64,000 nucleotides of DNA from Pseudomonas sp. HR96 (GCF_034059295.1 NZ_CP139141.1:3083001-3147000), one strand, 5' to 3'; positions 53,688-62,002 are shown, counted from the first letter of the stretch. The notes: generated by a model not told the origin, from the sequence alone. Program-made: numbers and translations.

Positions 53688-53823
53688 GAAGGGTTCTCCT
53701 GCCTCACTCCGTGACCAGGCGCAGGAAGCCGGGCGACACGGACTGCCAAGAGTACCGTTCATCGCCGGCGAATGCGAACACTTGCGCAGCGCCCGGCGCC
53801 CAGGCGCCAGGTGGGCCGAAGTG

Positions 53824-54237
53824 CTATTGCAGAGCGGTGACGTGCAGGCCCAGAGCCTTTTCCACGCCGTCGATCATCTGAGTGATGGTCCAGGGCTTGC
53901 GTATGAAGGTGACCGGATGCTTGACCCCCGAGCTCTCCGGGGTTTCATGGCCGGACATGACCAGGATCGGAATGCGCGGCCACTGATCACCCGAGCAGTT
54001 GGAAAGGTCGGCGCCGTTCATCTTGCCAGGCATCAGGATATCGGTCAGCAACAGCCCGACCTTGTCGGCCTGTTGCTCGAGAAACGCCAGCGCATCGTCG
54101 GCGTTCTCCATGGGCTGGGTCTGGAAGCCCTCTTCCTGCAATATTTCGCATACAAAATCGCGGATGATCGGCTCGTCCTCGACAACCAGTATCAGGCCGC
54201 CAGGGTGCTGGAGTCGTTCCATCGAATTCTGGGTCAT
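53824..54237 (-). CDS. Single-domain response regulator
   Basis: The 137-residue protein is a CheY-like receiver: the acidic pair in VVEDEPIIRDFV, the phosphoacceptor aspartate in LLLTDILMPGKMNG, the switch residues in VMSGHE and the lysine in FIRKPW. There is no output domain. The upstream codon MTN at 54246 is an alternative start, but GGAA is better placed for 54237. It probably relays signal from a hybrid histidine kinase encoded elsewhere. Confidence 0.88.
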   Translation of the reverse strand: MTQNSMERLQHPGGLILVVEDEPIIRDFVCEILQEEGFQTQPMENADDALAFLEQQADKVGLLLTDILMPGKMNGADLSNCSGDQWPRIPILVMSGHETPESSGVKHPVTFIRKPWTITQMIDGVEKALGLHVTALQ

Positions 54238-54467
54238 GTTTGTCATTCCGTCATCTGCTTCCCCGACCGCGTCGGAGTTAGTCTTCGTTACCAAGCTGTG
54301 AGCCAAAGAACCGCCGGAAATTCCATTTAACCTCGACAAAATGCGCAGGCTTCGGCTGACCGGTCGCGGCCATGGCCTGAATGGGGGTCGCCGGCGACGA
54401 ACTGTATGCCCGCCGACACATTTCCTGGAGTTGTGGCATGGAAGGTGCTCCAAGCCTGCAAGACGCC

Positions 54468-54492
54468 AAAACCGGCGCTCGGCGCCGGTTTT
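54468..54492 (+). terminator. Strong intrinsic terminator in a divergent gap
   Basis: AAAACCGGCGC and GCGCCGGTTTT form a perfect 11-bp stem with a TCG loop, flanked by A- and T-runs. It lies between the start codons of two divergent genes (54237 minus, 54533 plus), 40 bp before the plus-strand gene. It must therefore end a leader or small RNA transcript rather than an annotated gene. Confidence 0.75.
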
Positions 54493-54532
54493 CTGCCGCC
54501 TGCGCCCTCTCCGCCATGCCAGGACCCGTTCG

Positions 54533-55312
54533 ATGACCACACGCTTCTCGTGCACCGGCTGCGGCAAATGCTGCACTGACCACCATGTGCCCCTGACCCT
54601 GGCCGAAGCCCGCCACTGGGCGCAATCGGGTGGGCAGATCATTGTGCTGCTCGAGGCATTTCTGCGCGATGGCGAGGGCCCTGCCAGCCTGCGCCTGCCA
54701 CCGGAGCAGCAGGAGCACGCGCGCCGGCGGTCGCTGCCGGTGGTCTGCGGCGAGGCGCCCGCCTTCGTTTCGATTACCTTCGCGGCCTTCAACCAGGGCC
54801 GCTGCCGCAACCTGCTGGCCGACAACCGCTGCGCCATCTATGAAGAGCGGCCACTGGTGTGTCGGATCTACCCAATGGAAATCAACCCGCATATTCCATT
54901 GCGCCCGCAGGCCAAGGAGTGCCCCAGCGAAGCGTGGGACAGCGGCCCGGCGCTGATTCACGGTGGCCGGCTGGTCGACAGCCAGCTGGCAGCGCTGATC
55001 GAGCAGTCGCGCCAGGCCGACCGCGACGAAATCGCCGCCAAGGGCCTGATCTGCACCCAGCTGGGCATCCGCACAGCTGCGCTCAAGGGCGACGGCTTCA
55101 CTACCTACCTGCCCCACGGCGCAGCGTTTCTTCAGGCCATGGATGCGGTGGAGCGACAGGGCGCCGTGGCCGCCGACGAAGCAGGCCAGGCTTGGTCGCT
55201 GCATATCCCCGACCCGGAGCTTGCCGAGCGGCTGGCGCAGACCGGGGCTATGCTCGAAGCACTGCTGGGCAACGACTGCGTGTTCATTTCCCTGCGCCGC
55301 GCCGCCGCCTGA
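54533..55312 (+). CDS. YkgJ-family cysteine-cluster protein (long form)
   Basis: The 259-residue protein starts MTTRFSCTGCGKCCTDHHVP, with the C-x2-C-x2-CC cluster of the YkgJ/FliB-N zinc/iron-chelating family. Further ligands are in GRCRNLLADNRCAIYEERPLVCR and ECPSEAW. The C-terminal half (about 140-259) is unique, largely helical, and unrecognised. AGGA about 8 bp upstream marks the start. Function is unknown, although the family is associated with metal-dependent protein modification. Its leader contains an intrinsic terminator. Confidence 0.8.
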   Translation: MTTRFSCTGCGKCCTDHHVPLTLAEARHWAQSGGQIIVLLEAFLRDGEGPASLRLPPEQQEHARRRSLPVVCGEAPAFVSITFAAFNQGRCRNLLADNRCAIYEERPLVCRIYPMEINPHIPLRPQAKECPSEAWDSGPALIHGGRLVDSQLAALIEQSRQADRDEIAAKGLICTQLGIRTAALKGDGFTTYLPHGAAFLQAMDAVERQGAVAADEAGQAWSLHIPDPELAERLAQTGAMLEALLGNDCVFISLRRAAA

Positions 55313-55368
55313 TCACCGGCGCAGGAATCTTCTGCACCGATCTGGTTCGTATATGGTTCGAAGGGTAA

Positions 55369-55397
55369 CGTCGACACACCGTTTCGGTGCGTCGACG
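55369..55397 (+). promoter_or_regulatory. NtrC-like enhancer palindrome
   Basis: Arms CGTCGACACACCG and CGGTGCGTCGACG around TTT form an inverted repeat with one mismatch. The core ACACC-GTTTC-GGTGC (55376-55390) matches the NtrC consensus GCACC-N5-GGTGC at nine of ten bases. It lies about 100 bp upstream of the sigma-54 promoter, the usual place for an enhancer. No T-run follows, so a terminator for the preceding gene is less likely. Confidence 0.55.
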
Positions 55398-55487
55398 CCC
55401 GTCCGGCGCTCTGTCCGATCACTTTCGTTTCATTAAAACGCCTTTTATTTCAATAGATTGGCGTTAGAAACAATTGTGCACGGGAAC

Positions 55488-55503
55488 TGGCGTCGAAATT
55501 GCT
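55488..55503 (+). promoter_or_regulatory. Sigma-54 promoter of the ABC transporter operon
   Basis: TGGCGTCGAAATTGCT has GG and GC exactly 10 bp apart and agrees with the -24/-12 consensus TGGCAC-N5-TTGCW. The expected start point is near 55514, about 80 bp before the binding-protein gene. Confidence 0.75.
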
Positions 55504-55506
55504 ATG

Positions 55507-55533
55507 TGTATGTACAAGCCTGTATGTACAAGC
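55507..55533 (+). promoter_or_regulatory. Two direct TGTATGTACAAGC operator-like repeats
   Basis: TGTATGTACAAGC occurs at 55507-55519 and 55521-55533, 14 bp apart. Each contains the palindrome TGTA-N2-TACA, the recognition pattern known for GntR/HutC-type repressors of Pseudomonas. They cover the predicted start point of the sigma-54 promoter, a position suited to repression. Confidence 0.6.
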
Positions 55534-55596
55534 ATAGGGGAGTTGGCAGATGCTGGCTTCCGCACTCGAATTCATAGACCAGCAGGAACGACAACG

Positions 55597-56454
55597 ATGT
55601 CCAGAAAAATCGCTTGGTGGGGCTCGGCAGTATTCGGTTTGGCGGTATTGGCGGGGGCGCCGCTGGCTCAGGCCAAGGACTGGACCTCGGTGAACATCGC
55701 CACCGAAGGCTCGTACGAACCCTGGAACCTGACTTTGCCCGGCGGCAAGATCAGCGGCTTCGAACCTGAATTGATGGATGTGCTGTGCGAGCGCATGAAG
55801 CTCAAGTGCAACATCGCCGTGCAGAACTGGGACGGCATGATCGCCAGCCTGAACGCCGGCAAGTTCGACGTGCTGATGGACGCTATCGTCATCACTGACG
55901 AACGCAAGCAGGTCATGGCCTTCTCCGTGCCCTACGCGCAGACACCGGCCAGCTTCGTCGCGCTCAAGGCCGACCTGCTGCCCGGCAAGACCGGCGCCGC
56001 CGGTGCGCTGACCCTGGACGCCGACGCCGACAGGACCAAGGCTGCTGTCGCCAACCTGCACAAGGCACTCGATGGCAAGACCATCGGCATCGCCTCCGGC
56101 ACTGTCTACACGCCGTTTATCGACGCGCAGTTCAAGGACGTCGCCACCGTGCGCGAGTACGGCTCCTCCGCCGAGGCCATTCTGGACCTGCAGGCCGGCC
56201 GCGTGGATGCGGTATTCGATGACGTGACCTTCCTCGACTCGATCATGGCCAAGCCGGAAAACAACAACCTCGCCTACACCGGCCCACAGATCAAGGGCCC
56301 GATCTTCGGTGACGGCGAGGCCCTGGGCTTTCGCCAGAAGGATGCCGACCTCAAGGCGCGCTTCGATGCCGAGCTGAAGAAGGCCATGGCCGACGGCACC
56401 GTGAAAAAACTCAGCGAGAAGTGGTTCAAGGTCGACCTGACCCCGGCGTCCTGA
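55597..56454 (+). CDS. Polar amino acid/opine ABC transporter, binding protein
   Basis: The 285-residue protein has a Sec signal (MSRKIAWWGSAVFGLAVLAG, cleaved after AQA). A family-3 solute-binding fold follows: VNIATEGSYEPWNL, GKISGFEPELMDVLCERM, NWDGMIASLNAGKFDVLMDAIVITDERKQ and GIASGTVYTP. It is closest to NocT/OccT and lysine-arginine-ornithine or histidine binding proteins. It heads a four-gene operon with two permeases and an ATPase. Arginine/histidine-type or opine ligands are likely but not resolved by eye. AGGAA upstream fits the start. Confidence 0.9.
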   Translation: MSRKIAWWGSAVFGLAVLAGAPLAQAKDWTSVNIATEGSYEPWNLTLPGGKISGFEPELMDVLCERMKLKCNIAVQNWDGMIASLNAGKFDVLMDAIVITDERKQVMAFSVPYAQTPASFVALKADLLPGKTGAAGALTLDADADRTKAAVANLHKALDGKTIGIASGTVYTPFIDAQFKDVATVREYGSSAEAILDLQAGRVDAVFDDVTFLDSIMAKPENNNLAYTGPQIKGPIFGDGEALGFRQKDADLKARFDAELKKAMADGTVKKLSEKWFKVDLTPAS

Positions 56455-56567
56455 CAGGGCCGCAGGTCTTGCCGTCACCTGCATGACCAGGCTTGCCAGG
56501 GAAGCGGTCCGCCGTTTCCCTGGCCAGCGCTGGCCTGCCGAGACAAGCCATCACGAAGGGCTGCCCC

Positions 56568-57290
56568 ATGAATATCCTGCAATTACTCAGTTTCGGCGAC
56601 ACCGGTTGGGGCCTGGCCTTGCTCAAGGCCACCGGCATGACCCTGGTGCTGACACTCGCCGCGCTGCTGGTCGGCGCCGTGTTCGGCAGCCTGGTAGCCA
56701 CCGCCAAACTCTCTCGCCAACGCAGCCTGCGCGCGCTGGGCGACCTCTATTCGATCCTGTTCCGCGGCATTCCGGAATTGCTGATCATCTACCTGTTCTA
56801 TTTCGGCGGCGCCAGTGTGGTGTCGGCAGTCGGCCACTGGTTCGGCGCCGAGGGCTACATCGACGTGCCGCCGTTTCTGGTCGGCGCCATCGCCGTCGGG
56901 CTGATCAGCGGCTCCTATCAGGCCGAAGTGTTTCGCGGGGCCTTTCTCGCGGTGAACAAGGGCGAGCTGGAAGCGGCGCTGGCCATCGGCATGCCGCGCG
57001 CCTTGCGCGTGCGCCGGGTGCTGATCCCGCAGATTCTGCGCTATGCCCTGCCGGGGCTGGGCAACGTCATGCAGATGAGCCTCAAGGACTCGGCACTGAT
57101 CTCGGTGATCGGCCTGGTGGAGCTGATGCGCGCCAGCCAGGTGGCGGCCGGTTCAACGCGTCAGTATTTCACTTTCTATATCGTTGGCGGCCTGCTGTAC
57201 CTGGCGCTGACCGGCTTGTCCGGGCGCCTGTTCAATCTTGCCGAAGCGCGTGTGCAACGCACGCAGCGGCGCAACCCCAGCCGCTCGTGA
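56568..57290 (+). CDS. Polar amino acid/opine ABC transporter, permease 1
   Basis: The 240-residue HisQ/OccQ-type membrane protein has five or six helices. The conserved EAA loop is GELEAALAIGMPRALRVRRVLIPQ near residue 145, and FRGIPELLIIYLFYFGGA lies near residue 65. AAGGG upstream supports MNILQLLSF as start. It pairs with the second permease to form the translocation pore. Confidence 0.9.
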   Translation: MNILQLLSFGDTGWGLALLKATGMTLVLTLAALLVGAVFGSLVATAKLSRQRSLRALGDLYSILFRGIPELLIIYLFYFGGASVVSAVGHWFGAEGYIDVPPFLVGAIAVGLISGSYQAEVFRGAFLAVNKGELEAALAIGMPRALRVRRVLIPQILRYALPGLGNVMQMSLKDSALISVIGLVELMRASQVAAGSTRQYFTFYIVGGLLYLALTGLSGRLFNLAEARVQRTQRRNPSRS

Positions 57291-57306
57291 CCCGGGAGTC
57301 TCTGCC

Positions 57307-58038
57307 ATGATCATCGATTTCGCCTTTCTGGGTGACACCCTGCTCAAGCTGCTTGGCGCCCTGCCCACGACCTTGACGCTGTTCTTCGGCTCGTTGCTGC
57401 TGGGCCTGCTGCTGTCGCTGGGAGTCGTCGCCATGCGCGTCAGCCGCTGGCCGCTGCTCAGCTACCCGGCGCGCTTTTACATCATGTTGTTCCGCGGCAC
57501 GCCGCTGCTGGTGCAGATGTTCCTGATCTACTACGGCCTGGGACAGTTCCCGGTGATCCGCGACAGCTTCGCCTGGGTGGTGCTGCGCTCGCCCTACGGC
57601 TGCGCAATCGTGTCGCTGGCGCTGTGCACCGCCGGCTACACCGCCGAGATCATCCGCGGCGGCCTGCAAAGCGTACCCCATGGGCAGATCGAAGCCGGGC
57701 TGGCGATCGGCATGTCGCGCTGGGAGCTGCTGCGCCGGATCATCGCCCCGGTGACCCTGCGCCAGGCCCTGCCGGCCTATTCCACCGAAGCCATCCTGCT
57801 GGTCAAGTCCACTGCCCTGGCCAGCCTGGTCACGGTGTGGGACGTCACGGGCGTTGCCCAGCAGATCATCCAGCGTACCTATCGCACCATGGAAGTGTTC
57901 CTCTGCGCGGCACTGATCTACCTGGTGCTGAATTTTCTCATCGTGCGCGCCGTCGCCTGGCTCGAACACCGCCTTACGCCGCACCTGCGCGAGCGCCCGC
58001 TGAGCGCCCCGACGCAAGCGGTCGGCAGCGCGTCCTGA
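57307..58038 (+). CDS. Polar amino acid/opine ABC transporter, permease 2
   Basis: The 243-residue HisM/OccM-type membrane protein has the [17 protein letters not shown] segment and the EAA loop [23 protein letters not shown]. It starts 16 bp after the first permease. The terminal 20 residues are polar and variable. Confidence 0.9.
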   Translation: MIIDFAFLGDTLLKLLGALPTTLTLFFGSLLLGLLLSLGVVAMRVSRWPLLSYPARFYIMLFRGTPLLVQMFLIYYGLGQFPVIRDSFAWVVLRSPYGCAIVSLALCTAGYTAEIIRGGLQSVPHGQIEAGLAIGMSRWELLRRIIAPVTLRQALPAYSTEAILLVKSTALASLVTVWDVTGVAQQIIQRTYRTMEVFLCAALIYLVLNFLIVRAVAWLEHRLTPHLRERPLSAPTQAVGSAS

Positions 58039-58085
58039 CCGGGCAGCCCGCTGATTTTTTCGGCAACCACCGAACTGGAGCCAAC

Positions 58086-58877
58086 ATGAGCAACAACTCC
58101 CCCACCGCCCTGACGGTGAGCAATATCCACAAGTCCTTCGGCCACACCCACGTGCTCAAGGGCATCTCGCTGCAAGCGCACAAGGGTGACGTGATTTCCA
58201 TCCTCGGCGCCAGCGGCTCGGGCAAGAGCACCTTCCTGCGCTGCATCAACCTGCTGGAGACCCCCGACGAGGGCAGCATCAGCCTGGATGGCGAAACCAT
58301 CGAGATGAAGCGCCACCGCGACGGCCGCCTGCTGGCCGGCAACGCACGCCAGGTCGAGCGCATGCGCAGCCGCCTGGGCATGGTGTTCCAGAGTTTCAAC
58401 CTCTGGTCGCACATGACCGTGCTGCAGAACGTCATCGAAGGGCCGCTGCGCGTGCTCAAGCGCCCACGCGCCGAGTGCATCGAAGAGGCCGAGCAGCTGC
58501 TGCACAAAGTCGGCCTGTACGAGCGCCGCGACTACTACCCGGCGCATCTGTCCGGCGGCCAGCAGCAGCGCGTGGCGATCGCCCGCGCCCTGGCCATGAA
58601 CCCCCAGGTGATGCTGTTCGACGAGCCCACCTCGGCGCTGGACCCCGAACTGGTCGGCGAAGTGCTGCGGGTCATGCGCTCACTGGCCGAGGAAGGCCGG
58701 ACCATGCTGGTGGTCACCCACGAGATGGGCTTTGCCCGCCACGTGTCCAACCGCGTGGTTTTCATGCAAGGCGGCCTGATCGATGCCCAGGGCACCCCGG
58801 CCGAACTGTTCGAGGGGCTGCCCAGCGAAGCCTTCCGCAAATTCGTCGGGGGCCATCAACAACGCAATGCCGAGTAG
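58086..58877 (+). CDS. Polar amino acid/opine ABC transporter, ATPase
   Basis: The 263-residue HisP/OccP-type ATPase has Walker [10 protein letters not shown], the Q-loop [14 protein letters not shown], signature [15 protein letters not shown], Walker [16 protein letters not shown] and the H-loop [14 protein letters not shown] box precedes the ATG. It is last in the operon 55597-58877 and energises import by the two permeases. Confidence 0.93.
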   Translation: MSNNSPTALTVSNIHKSFGHTHVLKGISLQAHKGDVISILGASGSGKSTFLRCINLLETPDEGSISLDGETIEMKRHRDGRLLAGNARQVERMRSRLGMVFQSFNLWSHMTVLQNVIEGPLRVLKRPRAECIEEAEQLLHKVGLYERRDYYPAHLSGGQQQRVAIARALAMNPQVMLFDEPTSALDPELVGEVLRVMRSLAEEGRTMLVVTHEMGFARHVSNRVVFMQGGLIDAQGTPAELFEGLPSEAFRKFVGGHQQRNAE

Positions 58878-58964
58878 TTGCGCTACGCTTTGAGAAAGAA
58901 CCTGAGCCGCCCCATTGCCTTGTTCCCATAACAACACTGCGGAGCCAAACCGCCGAGGGCCGTC

Positions 58965-59747
58965 ATGAAAAGTCTCAAAGAGATGCTCAACCTTTCCGCC
59001 ATCCCCGGTTACTTCAAGAGTGCCGACTCATTCGCCACGGGTCGGCCTGGCTACCCTGCCGAAGCCAATGACTGGCTGATCAAGGACCTGCAGCTCAAGC
59101 ACCACAGCGTGGTGCTCGACCTGGGCGCCGGCACCGGCAAATTCACCCCGCGCCTGCTCGACATCGGCACCCATGTGATTGCCGTGGAGCCGGTGGAGCG
59201 GATGCGCGAGAAGTTCGCCGCGCGCTATCCCGAAATCCAGCTGCTGGACGGCACGGCCGACAACATTCCGCTCAAGAGCGGCAGCGTCGATGCGGTGGTC
59301 TGCGCGCATTCCTTCCACTGGTTCGCCACCCCCGAAGCGCTCGCCGAAATCCATCGGGTGCTCAAGCCCGGCGGACGCCTGGGCATGATCTGGAACCTGC
59401 GCGACGCCAGCGTCGACTGGGTCGGCAAGGTGGCCGACGTGGTCAGCGCGGTGGCCGGCGACAGCCCTCGCTATTACAGCCAGCAATGGCGCAACGTGTT
59501 TCCTTATTCGGGGTTCTCGCCGCTCAATGAACGGCACTTCCGCCACGCCCACACCGGCCTGCCGGAAGACGTGATCGTCAACCGGGTACGCTCCATCAGC
59601 TTCGTCGCCAACCTGCCGCCTGCCGAGCAGGAACGGGTGTTTGCCCAGGTGCGCGAGATCATCGCCAACCATCCGGAGCTGGCGGGCAAGGACAGCGTGT
59701 CGGTGCCCTACGACACTGTGGCGTTCCATACCGTAAAGATCCTCTGA
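58965..59747 (+). CDS. Class I SAM-dependent methyltransferase
   Basis: The 260-residue protein has the Methyltransf_11 pattern: VLDLGAGTGKFTPRLLD (motif I), VIAVEPVERMREKF (motif II) and VVCAHSFHWFATPEALAEIHRVLKPGGRLGMIWN (motifs III-IV). The N-terminal YFKSADSFATGRPGYPAEANDWL segment is typical of the large family related to UbiE-like and trans-aconitate methyltransferases. The substrate is unknown. It follows the ABC operon after 87 bp and may not be co-transcribed. Confidence 0.87.
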   Translation: MKSLKEMLNLSAIPGYFKSADSFATGRPGYPAEANDWLIKDLQLKHHSVVLDLGAGTGKFTPRLLDIGTHVIAVEPVERMREKFAARYPEIQLLDGTADNIPLKSGSVDAVVCAHSFHWFATPEALAEIHRVLKPGGRLGMIWNLRDASVDWVGKVADVVSAVAGDSPRYYSQQWRNVFPYSGFSPLNERHFRHAHTGLPEDVIVNRVRSISFVANLPPAEQERVFAQVREIIANHPELAGKDSVSVPYDTVAFHTVKIL

Positions 59748-59831
59748 AGCCCACGTGAATTAAATTTTCCTCAGTGCCCCACGGCGGGCGTGGCTTTCCC
59801 TAAACTGCGGGCAATCTTCAGAGGGAATCCC

Positions 59832-60338
59832 ATGCCTGCACTTCGTAGCACTCCGTTGGCCCTGGCCTGCCTGTTGGGCCTGGCCGCTTTCACCAGCACC
59901 GGCGCGGCCCGAGCCGACGCCTTTTTCGATCAAGTGGCGGTGGCCAACGCCGCCGAGATCCAGGCGGCGCAGAACGCCCTGGCGAAAACCAGCTTCGACG
60001 ATACCCGCACCTTCGCCCAGCGCCTGATCGACGACCACACCGCACTGGGCCAGCAACTGACTGCGCTGGCCGCGCAGCAGCACATCGATCTGCCCGACCA
60101 GGCCACCCTCGACGCCCGTGTGGCCAAGCTGCAGAGCGCTCCGGCCAAAGGCATGAGCTTCGATGCCGGCTACGCCGACGCCCAGGTCAAGGCCCATGAA
60201 GACGCCGTCAAGCTGTTCGAGAACGAGGTGCAGGCGGCCACGACTCCGGAGATCAAGGCCTTTGCCGAGCAGAACGCGCCGATGATGCAACATCACCTGC
60301 AAATGGCCAAGCGGCTGGCCAAGACCCATCGCAAGTGA
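59832..60338 (+). CDS. Secreted DUF4142 protein
   Basis: The 168-residue product has a Sec signal (MPALRSTPLALACLLGLAAF, cleaved after ARA). A helical DUF4142 ferritin-like domain follows: FFDQVAVANAAEIQAAQNAL, FAQRLIDDHTALGQQL and AHEDAVKLFENEVQ. The His/Asp pairs resemble a degenerate metal site. GAGGGAA precedes the ATG. The family is periplasmic and stress-associated, with no known reaction. Confidence 0.85.
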   Translation: MPALRSTPLALACLLGLAAFTSTGAARADAFFDQVAVANAAEIQAAQNALAKTSFDDTRTFAQRLIDDHTALGQQLTALAAQQHIDLPDQATLDARVAKLQSAPAKGMSFDAGYADAQVKAHEDAVKLFENEVQAATTPEIKAFAEQNAPMMQHHLQMAKRLAKTHRK

Positions 60339-60360
60339 TCGGCTGAGCACAGCCTTGGCG

Positions 60361-60397
60361 TTGCGGGCAGGAGGCAAAGGCCTTCACCTGCCCGCAA
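60361..60397. terminator. 11-bp hairpin after the DUF4142 gene
   Basis: TTGCGGGCAGG (60361-60371) pairs exactly with CCTGCCCGCAA (60387-60397) across a 15-bp loop containing AAGGCCTT. There is no T-run. It separates the DUF4142 gene from the Rrf2 promoter and may act as a terminator or REP-like element. Confidence 0.45.
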
Positions 60398-60416
60398 CCC
60401 GCTGCCCAGGCTCGAG

Positions 60417-60451
60417 TTGACAGATCTAATTGTGAGGTTTACTTTCACAAT
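60417..60451 (+). promoter_or_regulatory. Rrf2 gene promoter and operator
   Basis: TTGACA (60417-60422) and TACTTT (60440-60445), 17 bp apart, form a good promoter whose start point falls on or next to the ATG at 60452. The perfect inverted repeat ATTGTGA-N9-TCACAAT (60429-60451) covers the -10 region and ends at the base before the start codon. A near-identical site precedes the SDR gene. Autorepression is inferred. Confidence 0.65.
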
Positions 60452-60877
60452 ATGTCCCAGACCAATATCCAGTTTTCAGTCGCCTCGCACATCATGGCCT
60501 CCCTGGGCGTGATGCACCCTCAGCCGGTCCGCTCGGCCGAGCTGGCCGAGAGCGTCAACGCCGATCCCAGCTTCGTGCGCCGGGTGATTTCCAAGTTGGC
60601 CAAGGCCGGGCTGGTCTCCACTACCCGCGGCAAATCCGGTGCCTGTGCACTGGCCCGGGCGCCTGCCGAGATCACCCTGCTGGACGTCTACAAGGCCAGC
60701 CTGGCGCCCGAGTCCTTTGCCGTGCATGCCTACCCGGTGGCGCACAGCTGTCAGGTCAGCCGACATATCAAGGGCTGCCTGGGCGAGGTGCTCAAGCAGG
60801 CGCAGGATGCTTTCGAACAAGGTCTGGCGCAACAGTCGCTGGAGCGCATCGTGGCCAGCATCAAGACCGCTGGCTGA
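60452..60877 (+). CDS. Rrf2-family transcriptional regulator (YwnA-like)
   Basis: The 141-residue protein has the Rrf2 winged HTH: FSVASHIMASLGVMHPQPVRS, AELAESVNADPSFVRRVISKLAKAGLV and STTRGKSGACALAR. One cysteine lies in ARAPAEITLLDVYKA-proximal sequence at GACAL, others in HSCQV and KGCLG; the typical Fe-S triad spacing of IscR/NsrR is not evident. It resembles redox- or electrophile-sensing YwnA-type members. No ribosome-binding site is found between promoter and ATG, so the mRNA is probably leaderless. The SDR gene follows with a shared operator. Confidence 0.88.
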   Translation: MSQTNIQFSVASHIMASLGVMHPQPVRSAELAESVNADPSFVRRVISKLAKAGLVSTTRGKSGACALARAPAEITLLDVYKASLAPESFAVHAYPVAHSCQVSRHIKGCLGEVLKQAQDAFEQGLAQQSLERIVASIKTAG

Positions 60878-60892
60878 ATTTTTTTTGCCTAA

Positions 60893-60915
60893 ATTGTTGT
60901 TTTTGTTATCACAAT
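60893..60915 (+). promoter_or_regulatory. SDR-gene operator, second Rrf2 site
   Basis: ATTGTTG-N9-TCACAAT matches the Rrf2 operator at 60429 with the same spacing and two changed bases. It lies between the Rrf2 stop and the SDR start. TTGCCT at 60885-60890 and TATCAC at 60907-60912 form a weak promoter pair under it. Confidence 0.6.
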
Positions 60916-60947
60916 TTACCCAACGCAACACTCACTCCGAGGTCTCC

Positions 60948-61694
60948 ATGGCTCAGTTAGAAGGTAAAGTTGCACTCGTCACCGGCGCATCCAAAGGCAT
61001 CGGCGCCGCCATTGCCAAGGCACTGGCCGCCGCAGGCGCGGCGGTGGTCGTCTCGTATTCCAGTGACCAGGCCGGCGCGCGGGCCGTGGTCGCCGCCATC
61101 GAGCAGGCCGGCGGCCGCGCCACCGCAACCGACGGCGATGTCGGCCAGGTGGCCGGCGCCGAGAAGTTGGTCAACACCGCCGTCCAGGCGTACGGGCGGC
61201 TGGATATTTTGGTCAACAACTCGGGCGTGTATGCCTTCGGGGCGATCGAGGAGATCACCCCCGAAGAATTCCATCGCCAGTTCAACACCAACGTGCTCGG
61301 CACCCTGCTGGTCACCCAGGCCGCCGCACGCCATCTGGGCGAGGGTGCCAGCGTGATCAATATCAGCTCCAGCATCACTTCGCTGCTGCCGCCCGGCAGC
61401 GCCGTCTACAGCGCCACCAAGGGTGCGGTGGATGCCATTACCGGGGTGCTGGCCAAGGAACTGGCGCCGCGCAAGATCCGCGTCAACGCCATTCTCCCGG
61501 GTTATACCGTCACCGAGGGCACTCACACCGGCGGCATCACCGGCTCGGAAATGGAACAGGGCATGATCGCCCAGACGCCACTGGGCCGTGCCGGCAAACC
61601 CGAGGACATCGCCGACGTGGCGCTGTTTCTGGCCAGTGATGCAGCGCGCTGGCTGACCGGCGAACATCTGGTGGCCTCCGGCGGCCTGCGCTGA
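60948..61694 (+). CDS. Short-chain dehydrogenase/reductase (FabG-like)
   Basis: The 248-residue classical SDR has TGASKGIGAAI, NNSG in place of NNAG, catalytic serine in NISSSITSLL and YxxxK in YSATKGAVDA. VNAILPGYTVTEGTH and GRAGKPEDIADVALFLASD follow, as in glucose or 3-ketoacyl reductases. GAGG 7 bp upstream marks the start. Regulation by the adjacent Rrf2 protein is inferred from shared operators, suggesting detoxification of an electrophile. Confidence 0.9.
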   Translation: MAQLEGKVALVTGASKGIGAAIAKALAAAGAAVVVSYSSDQAGARAVVAAIEQAGGRATATDGDVGQVAGAEKLVNTAVQAYGRLDILVNNSGVYAFGAIEEITPEEFHRQFNTNVLGTLLVTQAAARHLGEGASVINISSSITSLLPPGSAVYSATKGAVDAITGVLAKELAPRKIRVNAILPGYTVTEGTHTGGITGSEMEQGMIAQTPLGRAGKPEDIADVALFLASDAARWLTGEHLVASGGLR

Positions 61695-61700
61695 GCCCCA

Positions 61701-61733
61701 GGCGGTCGGTGTCGCACTCGCACACCGGCCGCC
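61701..61733. terminator. Hairpin after the SDR gene
   Basis: GGCGGTCGGTGT and ACACCGGCCGCC pair at 11 of 12 positions around a 9-bp loop, 6 bp after the stop codon. A C/T-rich tract follows. It is a probable transcript end. Confidence 0.5.
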
Positions 61734-62002
61734 CCCCCTCCCCTGATTGATTTGCCCCCTGCGCCTAAAGTCGCCCCTCCTGCCGCCGATAGCCTCGCAT
61801 GGTCCGGGCTCTCCACGCCTTTTGCATGGCGCTGCGAGCCGAGCGGACGATTCACGTATTGAGCCGGGTATAGGGTTCAATAAGATGATGCAAAATATTG
61901 CAGCGTGGTCGTAGAATCCGACTGAACGCCTCGGGTGCGCGCCTCGTGCGCTGACCCGCAGGCTCCGTTGGGCAGCCCGCCTTCAATGCGCAGAGAGTCG
62001 AC
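61734..62002. other. Upstream region of the GAF-PAS-GGDEF gene
   Basis: The 308-bp gap after the SDR gene holds the hairpin above. TTGAGC near 61858 and TAAGAT at 61881-61886 are a possible promoter. TGCAAAATATTGCA at 61889-61902, a perfect 5-bp-arm palindrome, lies at the expected start point. Nothing else is evident. Confidence 0.35.

Noticed and set aside
53688..53823. Extra 25-residue N-terminus for the first PqiA half
   Set aside because: A strong AGGAG box is placed for the internal ATG at 53687, and the extra residues do not resemble PqiA proteins.
55369..55397. Terminator of the preceding cysteine-cluster gene
   Set aside because: The stem lacks a T-run and its core fits an NtrC site at enhancer distance from a sigma-54 promoter, although a dual role is not excluded.
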